Below, piece by piece: positions 27,061-36,145 of a stretch of 64,000 nucleotides of DNA. Each line of letters begins with the position of its first letter. Position 1 is the first letter of the stretch. The notes beneath the pieces were generated by a model. The model saw nothing but the letters and a program-made list of their open reading frames with translations, was not told the DNA's origin and ran no database searches. Source of the stretch: Lysobacter sp. (GTDB taxonomy: Bacteria; Pseudomonadota; Gammaproteobacteria; Xanthomonadales; Xanthomonadaceae); NCBI GenBank assembly GCA_008015835.1, contig SSGH01000036.1, forward strand, positions 1 through 64,000, in the 5' to 3' direction. The position numbers were made by a program, and so were the translations under genes.

Positions 27061-27565
27061 GTGCAGGCAACCTGTGGGTCTGGCGGTTGGGGCGTAGGTC
27101 GTGGGAGCGTCAGGCGGCTCGTTCGCACCGACGGGTCGGTGAAGTTCGAAGCGAGGTGTCGTGAAACGCGCCAGCGCCGGGCGGTCCGCCGGTCGGCGGT
27201 TCGGCCGTGCTTGGCCCCCTGTCGATTCCGATGGCGATCTTACGACATCGTCGCGACCGCACGACAGAGGCGAGGGCGCTTTCGCGTCGTCCCGTCCCGA
27301 TCGCTTCCGGCGTTGTCCTGAAGCACTGGACCCCGCAAGGTAGCGGCTGTCATGTTCCGGCCTGCATCTTCCGCCGGCTCCGCGTCCTCCGCGAATTTTG
27401 CCCAAAAGCGTGACCGGGTCGTCCTTTTCGATCGGTACATGACGATTGACAGGGGCGATGGCGGCGTGGACTATGAGGCGAGGGCGGTTTTAGCAAGGTA
27501 GGGGGCCCCATGAAATCGATCATCTGGCGCCGAGGGGTCGGCGTCGTATCAAGGAGGACAAGGCT
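27061..27565. promoter_or_regulatory. divergent control region between virD4 and virB1
   Basis: A 505-base region without a supported full gene. A candidate virB promoter is TTGACA (27446-27451) with GACTAT (27469-27474) at 17-bp spacing. A 25-codon open frame (27510-27587) starts just after AAGGTAGGGGGCCCC and runs across the virB1 start, so translation of it could influence virB1. Direct repeats of GTAAA, the CpxR box known from Xanthomonas, were not found. Confidence 0.45.
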
Positions 27566-28537
27566 TTGCTGCCTGGGATGGAGCTAATGGGATGTCAAGG
27601 TCTCGCCGTGCCCACGGAGGTCATGCACCACGTGGTCCGGGTCGAGTCCTCGTTCAATCCTTACGCGATCGGCGTGGTCGGCGGCCGTCTGGTGCGGCAG
27701 CCCAAGAACCTGCCCGAAGCGCTCTCGACCGTCCGCATGCTGGAAAGCCGCGGCTACAACTTCTCGTTGGGGCTCGCCCAGGTCAACCGCTACAACCTCA
27801 ACAAGTACGGTTTGAATTCGTACGAGCGCGCGTTCGAGAGCTGCGCCAATCTCATCGCCGGTTCTCAGATTCTGGCCGAGTGCTACCGGCGCTCGGGCGG
27901 CGACTGGGGCAAGTCCTTCAGTTGCTACTACTCCGGCAATTTCACCACCGGCTACCGCCACGGCTACGTCCAGAAAATCTACGCCTCGATGCGCCAGGGG
28001 CGCGATATCGAGGTGGCACCGTCCGGCGTCCCAGCGATCGCCGTCGTCGGCCGCGAAGCGCGCCGGACGGTTCCGGTTAGCCGATACCCGCTGTATGCCG
28101 ATGGGTCGACCGCGAGCATGATCGCGTCCGCCGTCGCGCCCGCATCGCCGCATGATAAACCGGTCGCGCCGTCTCGAATCCAGCCGGTCGCCTCGCGGAT
28201 CGTGAGCGAGCCGACCTATCGCATGGTCGACGCCTCGCCTGTGCCTGCCTTGCCGGCGGCTGCGATGCCGGCTCCTGCCGCGGCGGCTCCGCAGCCGGAA
28301 CCCGTCGCTCCGGCGGTGGTTGGCGGCGCGCAGTACGCCTCGTCCGGCCCGGTCCAACTCGTTCCCGCGTCGTCTCAGGCTGTCGCTTTGGTCGCAGCTC
28401 CTGCTACTGTTGTCCCCAATGCTTCTGCGATGGCGACTTCGCCCTCCCAGACCCAGTCCCCTCGGCCGAGGTCCGCACGCGACCCGGCCTTGGTCGGAGG
28501 CCAAAGCCCGGAACAAGACGGGGCTTTCGTTTTCTGA
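27566..28537 (+). CDS. virB1: VirB1 lytic transglycosylase
   Basis: A 323-residue protein. The SLT domain has catalytic Glu27 in RVESSFNPYAIGVVGG, then NFSLGLAQVNRYNLNKYG. The second half is a Pro/Ala-rich linker. It opens peptidoglycan for assembly of the T4SS. The start is TTG 27566, placed eight bases after a full AAGGAGG, which decides it over internal ATGs. The chain lacks an obvious N-terminal signal peptide, as in other X-T4SS VirB1 proteins. Confidence 0.92.
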   Translation: MLPGMELMGCQGLAVPTEVMHHVVRVESSFNPYAIGVVGGRLVRQPKNLPEALSTVRMLESRGYNFSLGLAQVNRYNLNKYGLNSYERAFESCANLIAGSQILAECYRRSGGDWGKSFSCYYSGNFTTGYRHGYVQKIYASMRQGRDIEVAPSGVPAIAVVGREARRTVPVSRYPLYADGSTASMIASAVAPASPHDKPVAPSRIQPVASRIVSEPTYRMVDASPVPALPAAAMPAPAAAAPQPEPVAPAVVGGAQYASSGPVQLVPASSQAVALVAAPATVVPNASAMATSPSQTQSPRPRSARDPALVGGQSPEQDGAFVF

Positions 28538-28610
28538 GCCGCATGCCTTTCGTCCACCACGATCGGTGTGCTCTGATACTTGTGTCCCACCACCCACCAA
28601 GGAGTGTCCC

Positions 28611-28979
28611 ATGAAGAAGTTGTTCAACGAAACCGCGATCCGCGACTCCAAGCGCCACATCAAAGCGGCCGTCTACGCCGTCCTGTTCGCCGCGCTGTTG
28701 GTCAGCCCGGAACTGATGGCCGGCGGCGGCGGTACGTTCTCTTGCCAAGACGCCGGCACCAACATCGTGTCGTTCTTCGAAACCGTCAACGGCATTCTGG
28801 CCATCATCTCGCTCCTGGTCGTCACCATCGCCATCGTGTTCGCCGGCTACCAGATCGCCTTCGCTCACAAGCGCTTCACCGACGTGGCGCCGACCCTGAT
28901 CGGCGGCTTCATGGTCGGCGGCGCCGCTGCCATCGCGTCGATGCTGGTCTCGGGCGGCACCACCGGTCAGACTTGCTGA
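28611..28979 (+). CDS. virB2: VirB2 pilin subunit
   Basis: A 122-residue protein. A long signal peptide (1-37, cut after LMAG) is followed by two hydrophobic helices separated by a short basic loop (AFAHKRFTDV). This is the VirB2/TrbC pilin layout. The mature pilin has two Cys residues, one in FSCQD and one at the very C-terminus. AAGGAG lies 7-8 bases before ATG 28611. Confidence 0.92.
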   Translation: MKKLFNETAIRDSKRHIKAAVYAVLFAALLVSPELMAGGGGTFSCQDAGTNIVSFFETVNGILAIISLLVVTIAIVFAGYQIAFAHKRFTDVAPTLIGGFMVGGAAAIASMLVSGGTTGQTC

Positions 28980-28988
28980 TCCAAGCTC

Positions 28989-29354
28989 GTGCATAAAAAC
29001 GTTCTCTTTCGCGGCTGCACTCGCCCCGCCATGTTTCTGGGGGTTCCGACCCTGCCGTTCTTCATCGGCGCGGGTGCGTGCTTCATGCTCGCGGTGTACG
29101 TTCACATCGCCCTGATCATCCTCATGCCGTTCGTGATTTTCATCATGCGGATGATGGCCAGGCGCGATGAGATGATCTTCCGTCTCCTCGGTCTGAGCTG
29201 GCAGTTCAGGCTGAAGGCGCGGAACGTCAGGGAGCACGAAGGCATGATCGTGTTTTCGCCTCATGTCCATCGTCTCTACCAAGCCCCGGGCAAGAAACGC
29301 AATCTGAAAGGCCCTTTCGTGATCACCGGAAAGCTGACGCGAGGGAAAGCCTGA
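28989..29354 (+). CDS. virB3: VirB3 inner-membrane T4SS protein
   Basis: A 121-residue protein. The N-terminal motif LFRGCTRPAMFLGVPTLPF and two adjacent membrane helices (about 18-60) identify VirB3, which works with VirB4 in pilus biogenesis. It starts at GTG 28989, ten bases after the virB2 stop. The C-terminus is basic and longer than in Agrobacterium VirB3. Confidence 0.9.
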   Translation: MHKNVLFRGCTRPAMFLGVPTLPFFIGAGACFMLAVYVHIALIILMPFVIFIMRMMARRDEMIFRLLGLSWQFRLKARNVREHEGMIVFSPHVHRLYQAPGKKRNLKGPFVITGKLTRGKA

Positions 29355-29437
29355 TGTTGCGCGCCGCATCGCGGTGAAGACCCGTTCCGCTCGCCCGGGC
29401 CTCGCGCCCGGACACCGAACGGCATAGGTCGCACGGT

Positions 29438-29467
29438 CCCGGCCTCGATATTCGTATCGAGGTCGGG
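29438..29467 (+). other. hairpin between virB3 and virB4
   Basis: A 13-bp stem with a single mismatch (29438-29450 with 29455-29467) and a TTCG tetraloop lies in the 222-base gap between virB3 and virB4. UUCG-type loops are very stable. It has no T-run, so attenuation or mRNA-end protection of the pilin message is more likely than full termination. Confidence 0.6.
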
Positions 29468-29576
29468 ATCGGGTGTTTAGGGCCGCGAGAGCGGCCAGCT
29501 CCGAGCGGCGCTCGCGCCGTCGAATCACCGAAACGGCGGGCGATCCGTCCGTCACCCCACTCAGAAGCCAGGTTGT

Positions 29577-32042
29577 ATGTTCAATCCCGATACCCCCATC
29601 AGCGATTTCATCCCGTTTTCGTCCCACGTCTCGCCGACCATCATCAAGACGAGAGAGGGCGATTACCTGATGACGTGGCACCTCGAAGGCCTGCCGTTCG
29701 TGGGCCGCGAGGAGTGGGAGATCGAACACCGGCACAACACGTTCAATCGTTTGCTGCAGACCCTGCGCGCGCCCGATTTCGTGAATGTGGCCTTCTGGGT
29801 CCACGACATCCGCCGTCGCCGCAGGATCAACACCAAGCCGAAGTTCTCGCATCGCTTCAATCAGGAGATGTCGGACGCCTACTACACGGCGCTGTCCTCC
29901 CAGAAGATGATGCAGAACGATCTGTACCTGACCATGATCTACCGCCCGGTGGTCAGCGGTAAGAGCCTGATCGAGAAGACCGGCGATCACGCCAAGCTCA
30001 AGGCCGAACAAGATCAAGCGATCACCAAGCTCAACGAACTCGCCGGCAACGTCGAGGCGGTGATCAAGGACTATTCCCCATATCGCCTCGGCATGTACGA
30101 GGGCGCGAACGGCGTGGTCTTTTCAGAAACCCTCGAATTCTTCGGGTTCCTGCTCAATCGCATCGAAGAGCCGGTCCCGGTGCTGCATTCGCCGATCTAC
30201 AACTATCTGCCGGTCAGTCGCCACGTGTTCTCGGCGAAGAGCGGCGACTACGCGATCAACACGCCGAACGGCGCGAACCACTACGGCGCGATCCTCAACG
30301 TCAAGGAATACGCCGACGGTACCTATCCGGGCATTCTCAACGGCCTGAAGTACCTCGATTTCGAGTACGTCATCACCCACTCCTTCAGCCCGATGGGTCG
30401 ACAGGACGCCTTGAAAGTTCTCGATCGCACCAAGGGCATGATGATCTCGTCCGGCGACAAGTCGATGACGCAGATCGCCGAACTCGACTACGCGATGGAC
30501 CAGATCGCGTCCGGTAACTTCGTGCTCGGCGAATACCACTTCCTGATCGCGATCTACGCCGATTCGCAGGAGAAACTGAGCCAGCAGGTCGCCGCTACCC
30601 GCGCCGAGATGTCGAACGCCGGCTTCGTGACGGCGAAGGAAGATCTCGCGATCGCCTCCTCGTTCTATTCGCAGATGCCGTCGAACTGGCGCTTCCGCAG
30701 CCGTATCGCCAACGTCAGCTCGCTGAATTTCCTGGGGCTGTCGCCGCTGCACAACTTCTCGTCGGGCAAGCGCGACAACAACCCGTGGGGCGAGTGCGTC
30801 ACTACGCTGCAGACCACCAACGGGCAGCCGTATTACTTCAACTTCCACGCGACGCACCCGGCCGAGAACTCGCTCGGCGAAAAAGCGATCGCCAATACCA
30901 TGGTGATCGGTAAGTCCGGTACCGGTAAGACCGCGTTGATCAACTTCTTGCTCAGCCAAGTCCAGAAGTACAACCCGGCGCCGACCATCTTCTTCTTCGA
31001 TAAGGATCGCGGCGCGGAAATCTTCGTGCGCGCCTGCGGCGGCAATTACCTGTCGCTCGAAAGCGGTCAGCCCACCGGCTTCAACCCGTTCCAGTGCGAG
31101 CGCAACGAGTCGAACGTTCAATTCCTCGCCGATCTCATCAAGGTGCTGATCGGCAAGAAGCAATACACCGCGCGCGACGAAGAAGACATCTTCCGCGGCG
31201 TCGAGAATATGCTCGACACCCCGATGCATCTTCGCAGCATGACCAACTTCCAGAAGAGCTTGCCCAACATGGGCGACGACGGTCTGTACTCGCGCATGCG
31301 CAAGTGGACCGCCGGCAACTCCCTGGGCTGGGTGTTCGATAATCCGAAAGACACTATCGATCTGGATAAGGCCAACATCATCGGTTTCGACTACACCGAC
31401 ATCATCGATAACGTCGAAGTCCGCGTCCCGGTCATCAACTATCTGCTGCACCGCCTCGAGTCCTTGATCGACGGGCGGCCGCTGATCTACGTGATGGACG
31501 AGTTCTGGAAGATTCTGGACGGCGAGGGCGGCCTCAAAGAGTTCGCCAAGAACAAGCAGAAGACCATCCGTAAGCAGAACGGCCTGGGCATCTTCGCGAC
31601 GCAAAGCCCGGAAGACGCGCTCAAGAGCGACATTTCCGCGGCGCTGATCGAACAGACCGCGACCATGATCCTGCTGCCGAACCCGAACGCCAATCGGGAC
31701 GATTACATCGAGGGCTTGAAGCTCACCGACGCCGAGTATCAGGTCATCAAGGGGCTGGACGAGCGTTCGCGCTGCTTCCTGGTGAAGCAGGGCCACTCCT
31801 CCAGCGTTTGCCAGTTGAATCTTCGCGGCCTCGACGACGGCTTGGCCGTCATCTCGGCCTCCACCGACAACATCGAGATCCTGCACCGAATTCTGGACGA
31901 GAAGGCGGCCCAGAAAGGCATCGAGCACAACGATTTGGTTCCCGAAGACTGGTTGGACGACTTCTACCGGCGCCGCAAGGGGTCGGGTAAGGGGCCCGCC
32001 AAGCCTGCCGACTCGGCATCGGAATCGGCTAAACGGGCCTGA
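29577..32042 (+). CDS. virB4: VirB4 T4SS ATPase
   Basis: An 821-residue protein. The N-terminal CagE/TrbE domain is followed by Walker A GKSGTGKT (445-452), and Walker B IYVMDEFWKIL lies near residue 640. The KQNGLGIFATQSPEDAL stretch is characteristic of the family. It powers pilus assembly and substrate transfer at the inner membrane. The last 20 residues are Ser/Lys-rich and probably disordered. ATG 29577 has CAGG upstream. Confidence 0.96.
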   Translation: MFNPDTPISDFIPFSSHVSPTIIKTREGDYLMTWHLEGLPFVGREEWEIEHRHNTFNRLLQTLRAPDFVNVAFWVHDIRRRRRINTKPKFSHRFNQEMSDAYYTALSSQKMMQNDLYLTMIYRPVVSGKSLIEKTGDHAKLKAEQDQAITKLNELAGNVEAVIKDYSPYRLGMYEGANGVVFSETLEFFGFLLNRIEEPVPVLHSPIYNYLPVSRHVFSAKSGDYAINTPNGANHYGAILNVKEYADGTYPGILNGLKYLDFEYVITHSFSPMGRQDALKVLDRTKGMMISSGDKSMTQIAELDYAMDQIASGNFVLGEYHFLIAIYADSQEKLSQQVAATRAEMSNAGFVTAKEDLAIASSFYSQMPSNWRFRSRIANVSSLNFLGLSPLHNFSSGKRDNNPWGECVTTLQTTNGQPYYFNFHATHPAENSLGEKAIANTMVIGKSGTGKTALINFLLSQVQKYNPAPTIFFFDKDRGAEIFVRACGGNYLSLESGQPTGFNPFQCERNESNVQFLADLIKVLIGKKQYTARDEEDIFRGVENMLDTPMHLRSMTNFQKSLPNMGDDGLYSRMRKWTAGNSLGWVFDNPKDTIDLDKANIIGFDYTDIIDNVEVRVPVINYLLHRLESLIDGRPLIYVMDEFWKILDGEGGLKEFAKNKQKTIRKQNGLGIFATQSPEDALKSDISAALIEQTATMILLPNPNANRDDYIEGLKLTDAEYQVIKGLDERSRCFLVKQGHSSSVCQLNLRGLDDGLAVISASTDNIEILHRILDEKAAQKGIEHNDLVPEDWLDDFYRRRKGSGKGPAKPADSASESAKRA

Positions 32043-32187
32043 CGCCCGGATCGCCGGTCCGATTCGGACCCGAATCGCGTTTTATCCTATGATGAATGCG
32101 TCGAACGGCCCGGATCGCGGCATCCCGGCGCCACTCCCCTCTAATCACCCACACCCGCATTTCGTATCGTCACACCGGAGGTGTCAC

Positions 32188-33009
32188 ATGAAGCAGTTCA
32201 AGCAGTCTCCCGCAACTCGTAGAAGATCGCCTGTCCTCGCGAGCCTTGCGCTGGCGTGCGCCATGTTCGCCGGCAATGCCCATGCGGGTATCCCGGTCGT
32301 CGACGGCGGCCACATCTCGGCGCAGTTGGCGAAGTTCGTCCAGGACTTCGGCAAGTGGGCTAAAGACTTCGCGCACTACAAGGCGCAGGTCGATCACATG
32401 ACCCAGGAATTGATCGCCCTCGGCAACATCCTCGATACGGCGACGATGGGTTTACAGGGTAATCCGCTGGACAACATCCAGAAGCGCCCGTTGAACGCCG
32501 GCATGGAGCGCTGCGACCAGGGCGGCGGCGGCGGCTTCAGCTTGACCGATCTGCTCGGCGGTCTGCTCGACATCTCGGGCGACAACTACGTTCAGAAGCA
32601 GAAAGACATCTGCCAGAAGATCGTTACGCTCGAGAACTACAAGTACAACGACTTGGTCGAAGCGCTGAAGGATCTTCAAAAGCTGAAGACCAATGGCCTC
32701 GATAAGACCACCAGCCTCGCCCAGGGCAGCGGTAAGAACGGCGAAATGCAGGCGACCACCCAGTCCACCACGCAGTTGGTGGGCGAACTGCAGCTTGTCG
32801 CCGCGCGCGTCGAAACCACCATGATGGTGTACGACGGGATGATCCAGTCGTTGAATAACGACATGCGCAACGTCGCTCAGGAAGCGATGGACGGCAAGAA
32901 GAAGAACATCGTCGAGGACATTCTCTCCACGGCGATCACGACCGGCACGATGAAGCTCGCCCTCGAAGCGCAGGAATCGGATTGCCCGGACGGGTTCGAG
33001 TGCGATTGA
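32188..33009 (+). CDS. virB5: VirB5-like minor pilus subunit
   Basis: A 273-residue secreted protein with signal peptide 1-28 (cut after NAHA). The mature chain is largely helical (KDFAHYKAQVDHMTQELIALGNIL and a long C-terminal helix) with a Gly-rich middle loop and paired Cys residues. Size, position between virB4 and virB6, and helical content fit VirB5. CGGAGG precedes ATG 32188; the upstream ATGs lack ribosome sites. The identification depends partly on context. Confidence 0.85.
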   Translation: MKQFKQSPATRRRSPVLASLALACAMFAGNAHAGIPVVDGGHISAQLAKFVQDFGKWAKDFAHYKAQVDHMTQELIALGNILDTATMGLQGNPLDNIQKRPLNAGMERCDQGGGGGFSLTDLLGGLLDISGDNYVQKQKDICQKIVTLENYKYNDLVEALKDLQKLKTNGLDKTTSLAQGSGKNGEMQATTQSTTQLVGELQLVAARVETTMMVYDGMIQSLNNDMRNVAQEAMDGKKKNIVEDILSTAITTGTMKLALEAQESDCPDGFECD

Positions 33010-33137
33010 TGCGCCTGTAACGCCGGTTTCGGCGGCTCGGCGGGCGCGCGCGACGACGTGCGCGCCCGTTCGAGAGGGGCAGAGGTATCGAGGCAGTTTG
33101 AGTAGGCGCTTTTTCATCAAAGGTGGATGGCAAACGT

Positions 33138-34406
33138 ATGGATCTCTCGATTATTAGTGCGGCTTTCGATGGCGGCGCCTCGAAGTTCCTCGACGTCCTC
33201 ACGGGCGGCTCGGTCGGCTCCGATTTCGGCGAGCTGATCTATTTCTCGTTGATCTACGATTTCATTCGTCACGAAATCAAGGCGCTCGGCTTCTCGATGA
33301 TGCAGCGCGCGTCATATTTCGCGGCGCTGGCCGCCACCGCGATCGTCACGATGTGGGTCTTCTATCAGGGCCTTCGCATCATGTCCGGTAAGGGCGAGTC
33401 GATGATGGCGCTGGTGATGAACGCCTCGCGCGTCGCGTTCATCGTGACGGCCGCCGTTTCGATGGGCGTGGCCGGTTCGGCGGTCTACGACACGGTCGGC
33501 GAACGTTTGCCGAATCTCATCACCGCCTACATCACCGACGATACCGACACCGTCCAAGAGCAAGTCGACAACTCTCTTGCGGCGATGACCTTCGCATTGA
33601 AGAGTATCGATATCATCAACACCGCGCAGAGCAACGACTTGATCGTCGCGAAAGAGCGCGCGCTTTGGATGGTGGCGGTCGGCACCGCGGGGCCCGCGGT
33701 CACCGCTGGCGCATTGCTGCTCTTCTATCAGGCCGCACTCGCGCTTTTCGTCGGCCTCGGACCAATCTTCATTCTGTTTCTGATCTTCGATCAGACGAAA
33801 GCCATGTTCCATCGATGGCTCATGTATGGCATCGGCACCATGTTCTCGATGGCGGTGCTCGCCGCGATGGTCTCCATTTGTTTGAAAGCCGTCATCGCGG
33901 TCGCGGCTGCGCATTGGGTCTCCGCCGGCGCCGCAAGTCTGTTCGACTTGAATCTGGGCTCGGGCATCAACTCCATCGCCATGCAGCAAGGCGGTTTGGG
34001 GATGTTGATGACCCTGCTGATCATTACCGTCCCGCCGATGGCCGCCAACTTCTTCCAAGGCACGCTCGGCCAGTTCGCCCCGTACAACCAGGTCGACGGC
34101 GGCGGCGCTCGCGGCGGCGGCGATCAGCGCAGTCGATACGAATCGGCTTCGCAGAATGTCAACAATACTCAGCAGCGTGAGTTGAACCCAACCTCTGATC
34201 GTGGCAACACAGTTTCCGGCAGCCCGAATCAAACGCCACAAATTCCTCGTGGTGATGCAAGGCCTCTGGGTAGTGCCGCAGACCAAGTAACCGAAGGTAG
34301 ATTGAGGGCCTCAACCCCTGCGACAGGTACTCCAGTCGGAGGCCCGCAAGGTGCAGTGACGGACCCTCGTCGAGGACAAGTAAATGATCCTGGTAATACT
34401 GCGTAA
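33138..34406 (+). CDS. virB6: VirB6 polytopic T4SS channel protein
   Basis: A 422-residue protein with five to six hydrophobic segments (for example LALFVGLGPIFILFLIFDQTK), which is the core motif of VirB6/TrbL. The C-terminal 90 residues are hydrophilic, low-complexity and coded by DNA of visibly lower GC than the rest of the gene. ATG 33138 is preferred; a GTG at 33123 would add five residues. The end overlaps the start of the first DUF4189 gene by 23 bases. Confidence 0.92.
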   Translation: MDLSIISAAFDGGASKFLDVLTGGSVGSDFGELIYFSLIYDFIRHEIKALGFSMMQRASYFAALAATAIVTMWVFYQGLRIMSGKGESMMALVMNASRVAFIVTAAVSMGVAGSAVYDTVGERLPNLITAYITDDTDTVQEQVDNSLAAMTFALKSIDIINTAQSNDLIVAKERALWMVAVGTAGPAVTAGALLLFYQAALALFVGLGPIFILFLIFDQTKAMFHRWLMYGIGTMFSMAVLAAMVSICLKAVIAVAAAHWVSAGAASLFDLNLGSGINSIAMQQGGLGMLMTLLIITVPPMAANFFQGTLGQFAPYNQVDGGGARGGGDQRSRYESASQNVNNTQQRELNPTSDRGNTVSGSPNQTPQIPRGDARPLGSAADQVTEGRLRASTPATGTPVGGPQGAVTDPRRGQVNDPGNTA

Positions 34407-34911
34407 GCGATTTGTTGACCTTTCTTTAGTCTCGGCTTTTTTAGTTTTCGCAGCTAATAGCTGCTGGGCTGAGGGCAATTGTCCCCAAGGTTACTATCCC
34501 GTCGGTGGAGGTAATGGCGGTTGGGCTGGTTGTGCCCCGATCCCGGGCAGCGGTGGTGGGCAGTCAATGCCTCCACCGGACCCAGGTCCGCAATGGGCGA
34601 CGCGTTGGGGTGCGATTGCGGTGGATGGCGCTGCTGGGAAATTCGGTGGCGCTAATGACATGACGAGTGAGCGAAAAGCTCAGCGGGCCGCCATTAAAGA
34701 TTGCCGTAAGAACGGCGGTAAGAAGTGCGAAATTACGGTTTCTTACTACAATCAGTGCGGCGCCATGGCGTGGGGCAGTAATCGCTCCGTAAGTTGGCGA
34801 GGCCCAGAACGCGAAGCGACCATTCGTGATGCGGTCGCGGCATGCGACAAAGAAACTGATAATTGCGCACCTTACTATGCCGGATGCAGTTATCCAGTGA
34901 GAGTGCGTTAG
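34384..34911 (+). CDS. DUF4189 secreted protein, copy 1
   Basis: A 175-residue protein: signal peptide (to about 29, cut near CWAEG), then the Gly-rich segment GNCPQGYYPVGGGNGGWAGC and a DUF4189 domain (PF13827) with RWGAIAVD, SYYNQCGAMAWG and the terminal CSYPVRVR. Six or more Cys residues suggest disulfides in the periplasm or outside. Proteins of this kind often follow virB6 in X-T4SS loci, and their job is unknown. It is lower in GC than the virB genes, starts within virB6 and ends at its own terminator. Confidence 0.85.
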   Translation: MILVILRKRFVDLSLVSAFLVFAANSCWAEGNCPQGYYPVGGGNGGWAGCAPIPGSGGGQSMPPPDPGPQWATRWGAIAVDGAAGKFGGANDMTSERKAQRAAIKDCRKNGGKKCEITVSYYNQCGAMAWGSNRSVSWRGPEREATIRDAVAACDKETDNCAPYYAGCSYPVRVR

Positions 34912-34933
34912 CTCAGGCACTGACCGAACAGGA

Positions 34934-34965
34934 AACGGCGCACTCTTGTGCGCCGTTCGCTTTTT
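34934..34965 (+). terminator. terminator after DUF4189 copy 1
   Basis: A 10-bp stem (AACGGCGCAC with GTGCGCCGTT) with a TCTT loop and CGCTTTTT. Confidence 0.88.
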
Positions 34966-35016
34966 GTGGACATTTCATGCGCGAATTTTTAATTGAGATT
35001 CATTGAGAGCGCACTT

Positions 35017-35517
35017 ATGAATATTTGGCCTGTCTTTGTGCCGCTCCTACTTTTTGCTGTAGCAGATGCATGGGCCGAAGGTAACTGCCCGCAGGGCTAC
35101 TATCCTGTCGGCGGAGGCAACGGCGGATGGGCGGGGTGCGCGCCGATCCCTGGCGCGGGCGGTGGACAATCTGCAGCTCCTCCAGATACCGGTCCGCAGT
35201 GGGCGAAACGCTGGGGGGCGATCGCGTACGATTCTGCTGCTGGAAGCTTGGGTGGCGCTGACGGCATGGTGAGTAAACGCAAAGCAGACAAGGCGGCTTT
35301 GTCTACTTGCAAGAAAAAGGGAGGCAAGTCCTGCAAAGTGATCGCTTCCTATTACAACCAATGCGGCGCCATGGCATGGGGAAACGGTTTTTTCGCGGCG
35401 TGGCGTGCGCCCGAGCGCGAACAGGCCGAGAGTAACGCCATAAACGAGTGCAGCCAGGGCACTGGTCAATGCCAAGTGTTTTACTCCGGCTGCAGCTATC
35501 CTGTCAGAGTGCGGTGA
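35017..35517 (+). CDS. DUF4189 secreted protein, copy 2
   Basis: A 166-residue paralogue of its neighbours: signal peptide (LLLFAVADAWA), the same GNCPQGYYPVGGGNGGWAGCAPIP segment, and a DUF4189 domain with ASYYNQCGAMAWG and the terminal CSYPVRVR. The most variable part is the stretch between the Gly-rich segment and the final cysteines. ATG 35017 with GAGAG upstream is preferred over an in-frame TTG at 34993. Flanking terminators imply its own promoter, but I could not place one with confidence. Confidence 0.84.
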   Translation: MNIWPVFVPLLLFAVADAWAEGNCPQGYYPVGGGNGGWAGCAPIPGAGGGQSAAPPDTGPQWAKRWGAIAYDSAAGSLGGADGMVSKRKADKAALSTCKKKGGKSCKVIASYYNQCGAMAWGNGFFAAWRAPEREQAESNAINECSQGTGQCQVFYSGCSYPVRVR

Positions 35518-35540
35518 CTGTACGCGGTATGTTTCTAGCT

Positions 35541-35571
35541 AACGGCGCCTTCGAGGCGCCGTTGCTTTTTT
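35541..35571 (+). terminator. terminator after DUF4189 copy 2
   Basis: A 10-bp stem (AACGGCGCCT with AGGCGCCGTT), a TCG loop and GCTTTTTT. It shares the AACGGCGC stem with the copy 1 terminator, so it was probably duplicated with the gene. Confidence 0.88.
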
Positions 35572-35583
35572 CGGGAGGTTGCG

Positions 35584-36123
35584 ATGGACTTTCAAATCTT
35601 GGGGTTGCTTAGAGTCGAGATCGCACGGATGAATGCAGTGCGTTTGTTGGGATCGCTCGCTTTATTGGTCGCCGGCAGCGCCTGGGCCGAGGGCAACTGC
35701 CCTCAAGGCTACTACCCCATCGGCGGCGGCAACGGCGGATGGGCGGGATGCGCGCCGATTCCGAACGACAACGCTCCGGCGCCAGATCCAGGTCCACAGT
35801 GGGAGAGGCGTTGGGGCGCGATCGCGGTCGACGAGACCGTCGGTCGGTTCGGGGGCGCCGAAGGTTACAGCAGCGCTCGACGCGCCGAAAAAGCGGCCCT
35901 CGCTGCATGCCGGAAAAACGGCGGCAGCAAGCGGTGCAAGGCGATGGGCGGTGCGTACTACAACCAATGCGGTGCGTTGGCATGGGGCGACCAACGCTTA
36001 GAGATTTATTCCGCGGGCACCGCGGGCGAAGCCAACGAATACGCGCTTCGAGCGTGTTCGGAACGGACCACGAATTGCAAAATCTACTACACCGGCTGCA
36101 GCTACCCCGTTCGAGTACGTTAG
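35584..36123 (+). CDS. DUF4189 secreted protein, copy 3
   Basis: A 179-residue paralogue with the same plan, including GNCPQGYYPIGGGNGGWAGCAPIP and the terminal CSYPVRVR. GC is higher than in copies 1 and 2. ATG 35584 has GGGAGG just upstream; an internal ATG at 35629 would give a more compact signal peptide (MNAVRLLGSLALLVAGSAWA) and remains possible. Three copies in tandem suggest dosage or diversification, for example against different partners. Confidence 0.83.
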   Translation: MDFQILGLLRVEIARMNAVRLLGSLALLVAGSAWAEGNCPQGYYPIGGGNGGWAGCAPIPNDNAPAPDPGPQWERRWGAIAVDETVGRFGGAEGYSSARRAEKAALAACRKNGGSKRCKAMGGAYYNQCGALAWGDQRLEIYSAGTAGEANEYALRACSERTTNCKIYYTGCSYPVRVR

Positions 36124-36145
36124 CTGTCGATCGAGTGCGACCACG

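Noticed and set aside
30123-31928. A 601-residue minus-strand frame
   Set aside because: Lies wholly inside virB4, which has full Walker motifs; His/Arg/Val-rich composition typical of antisense frames.
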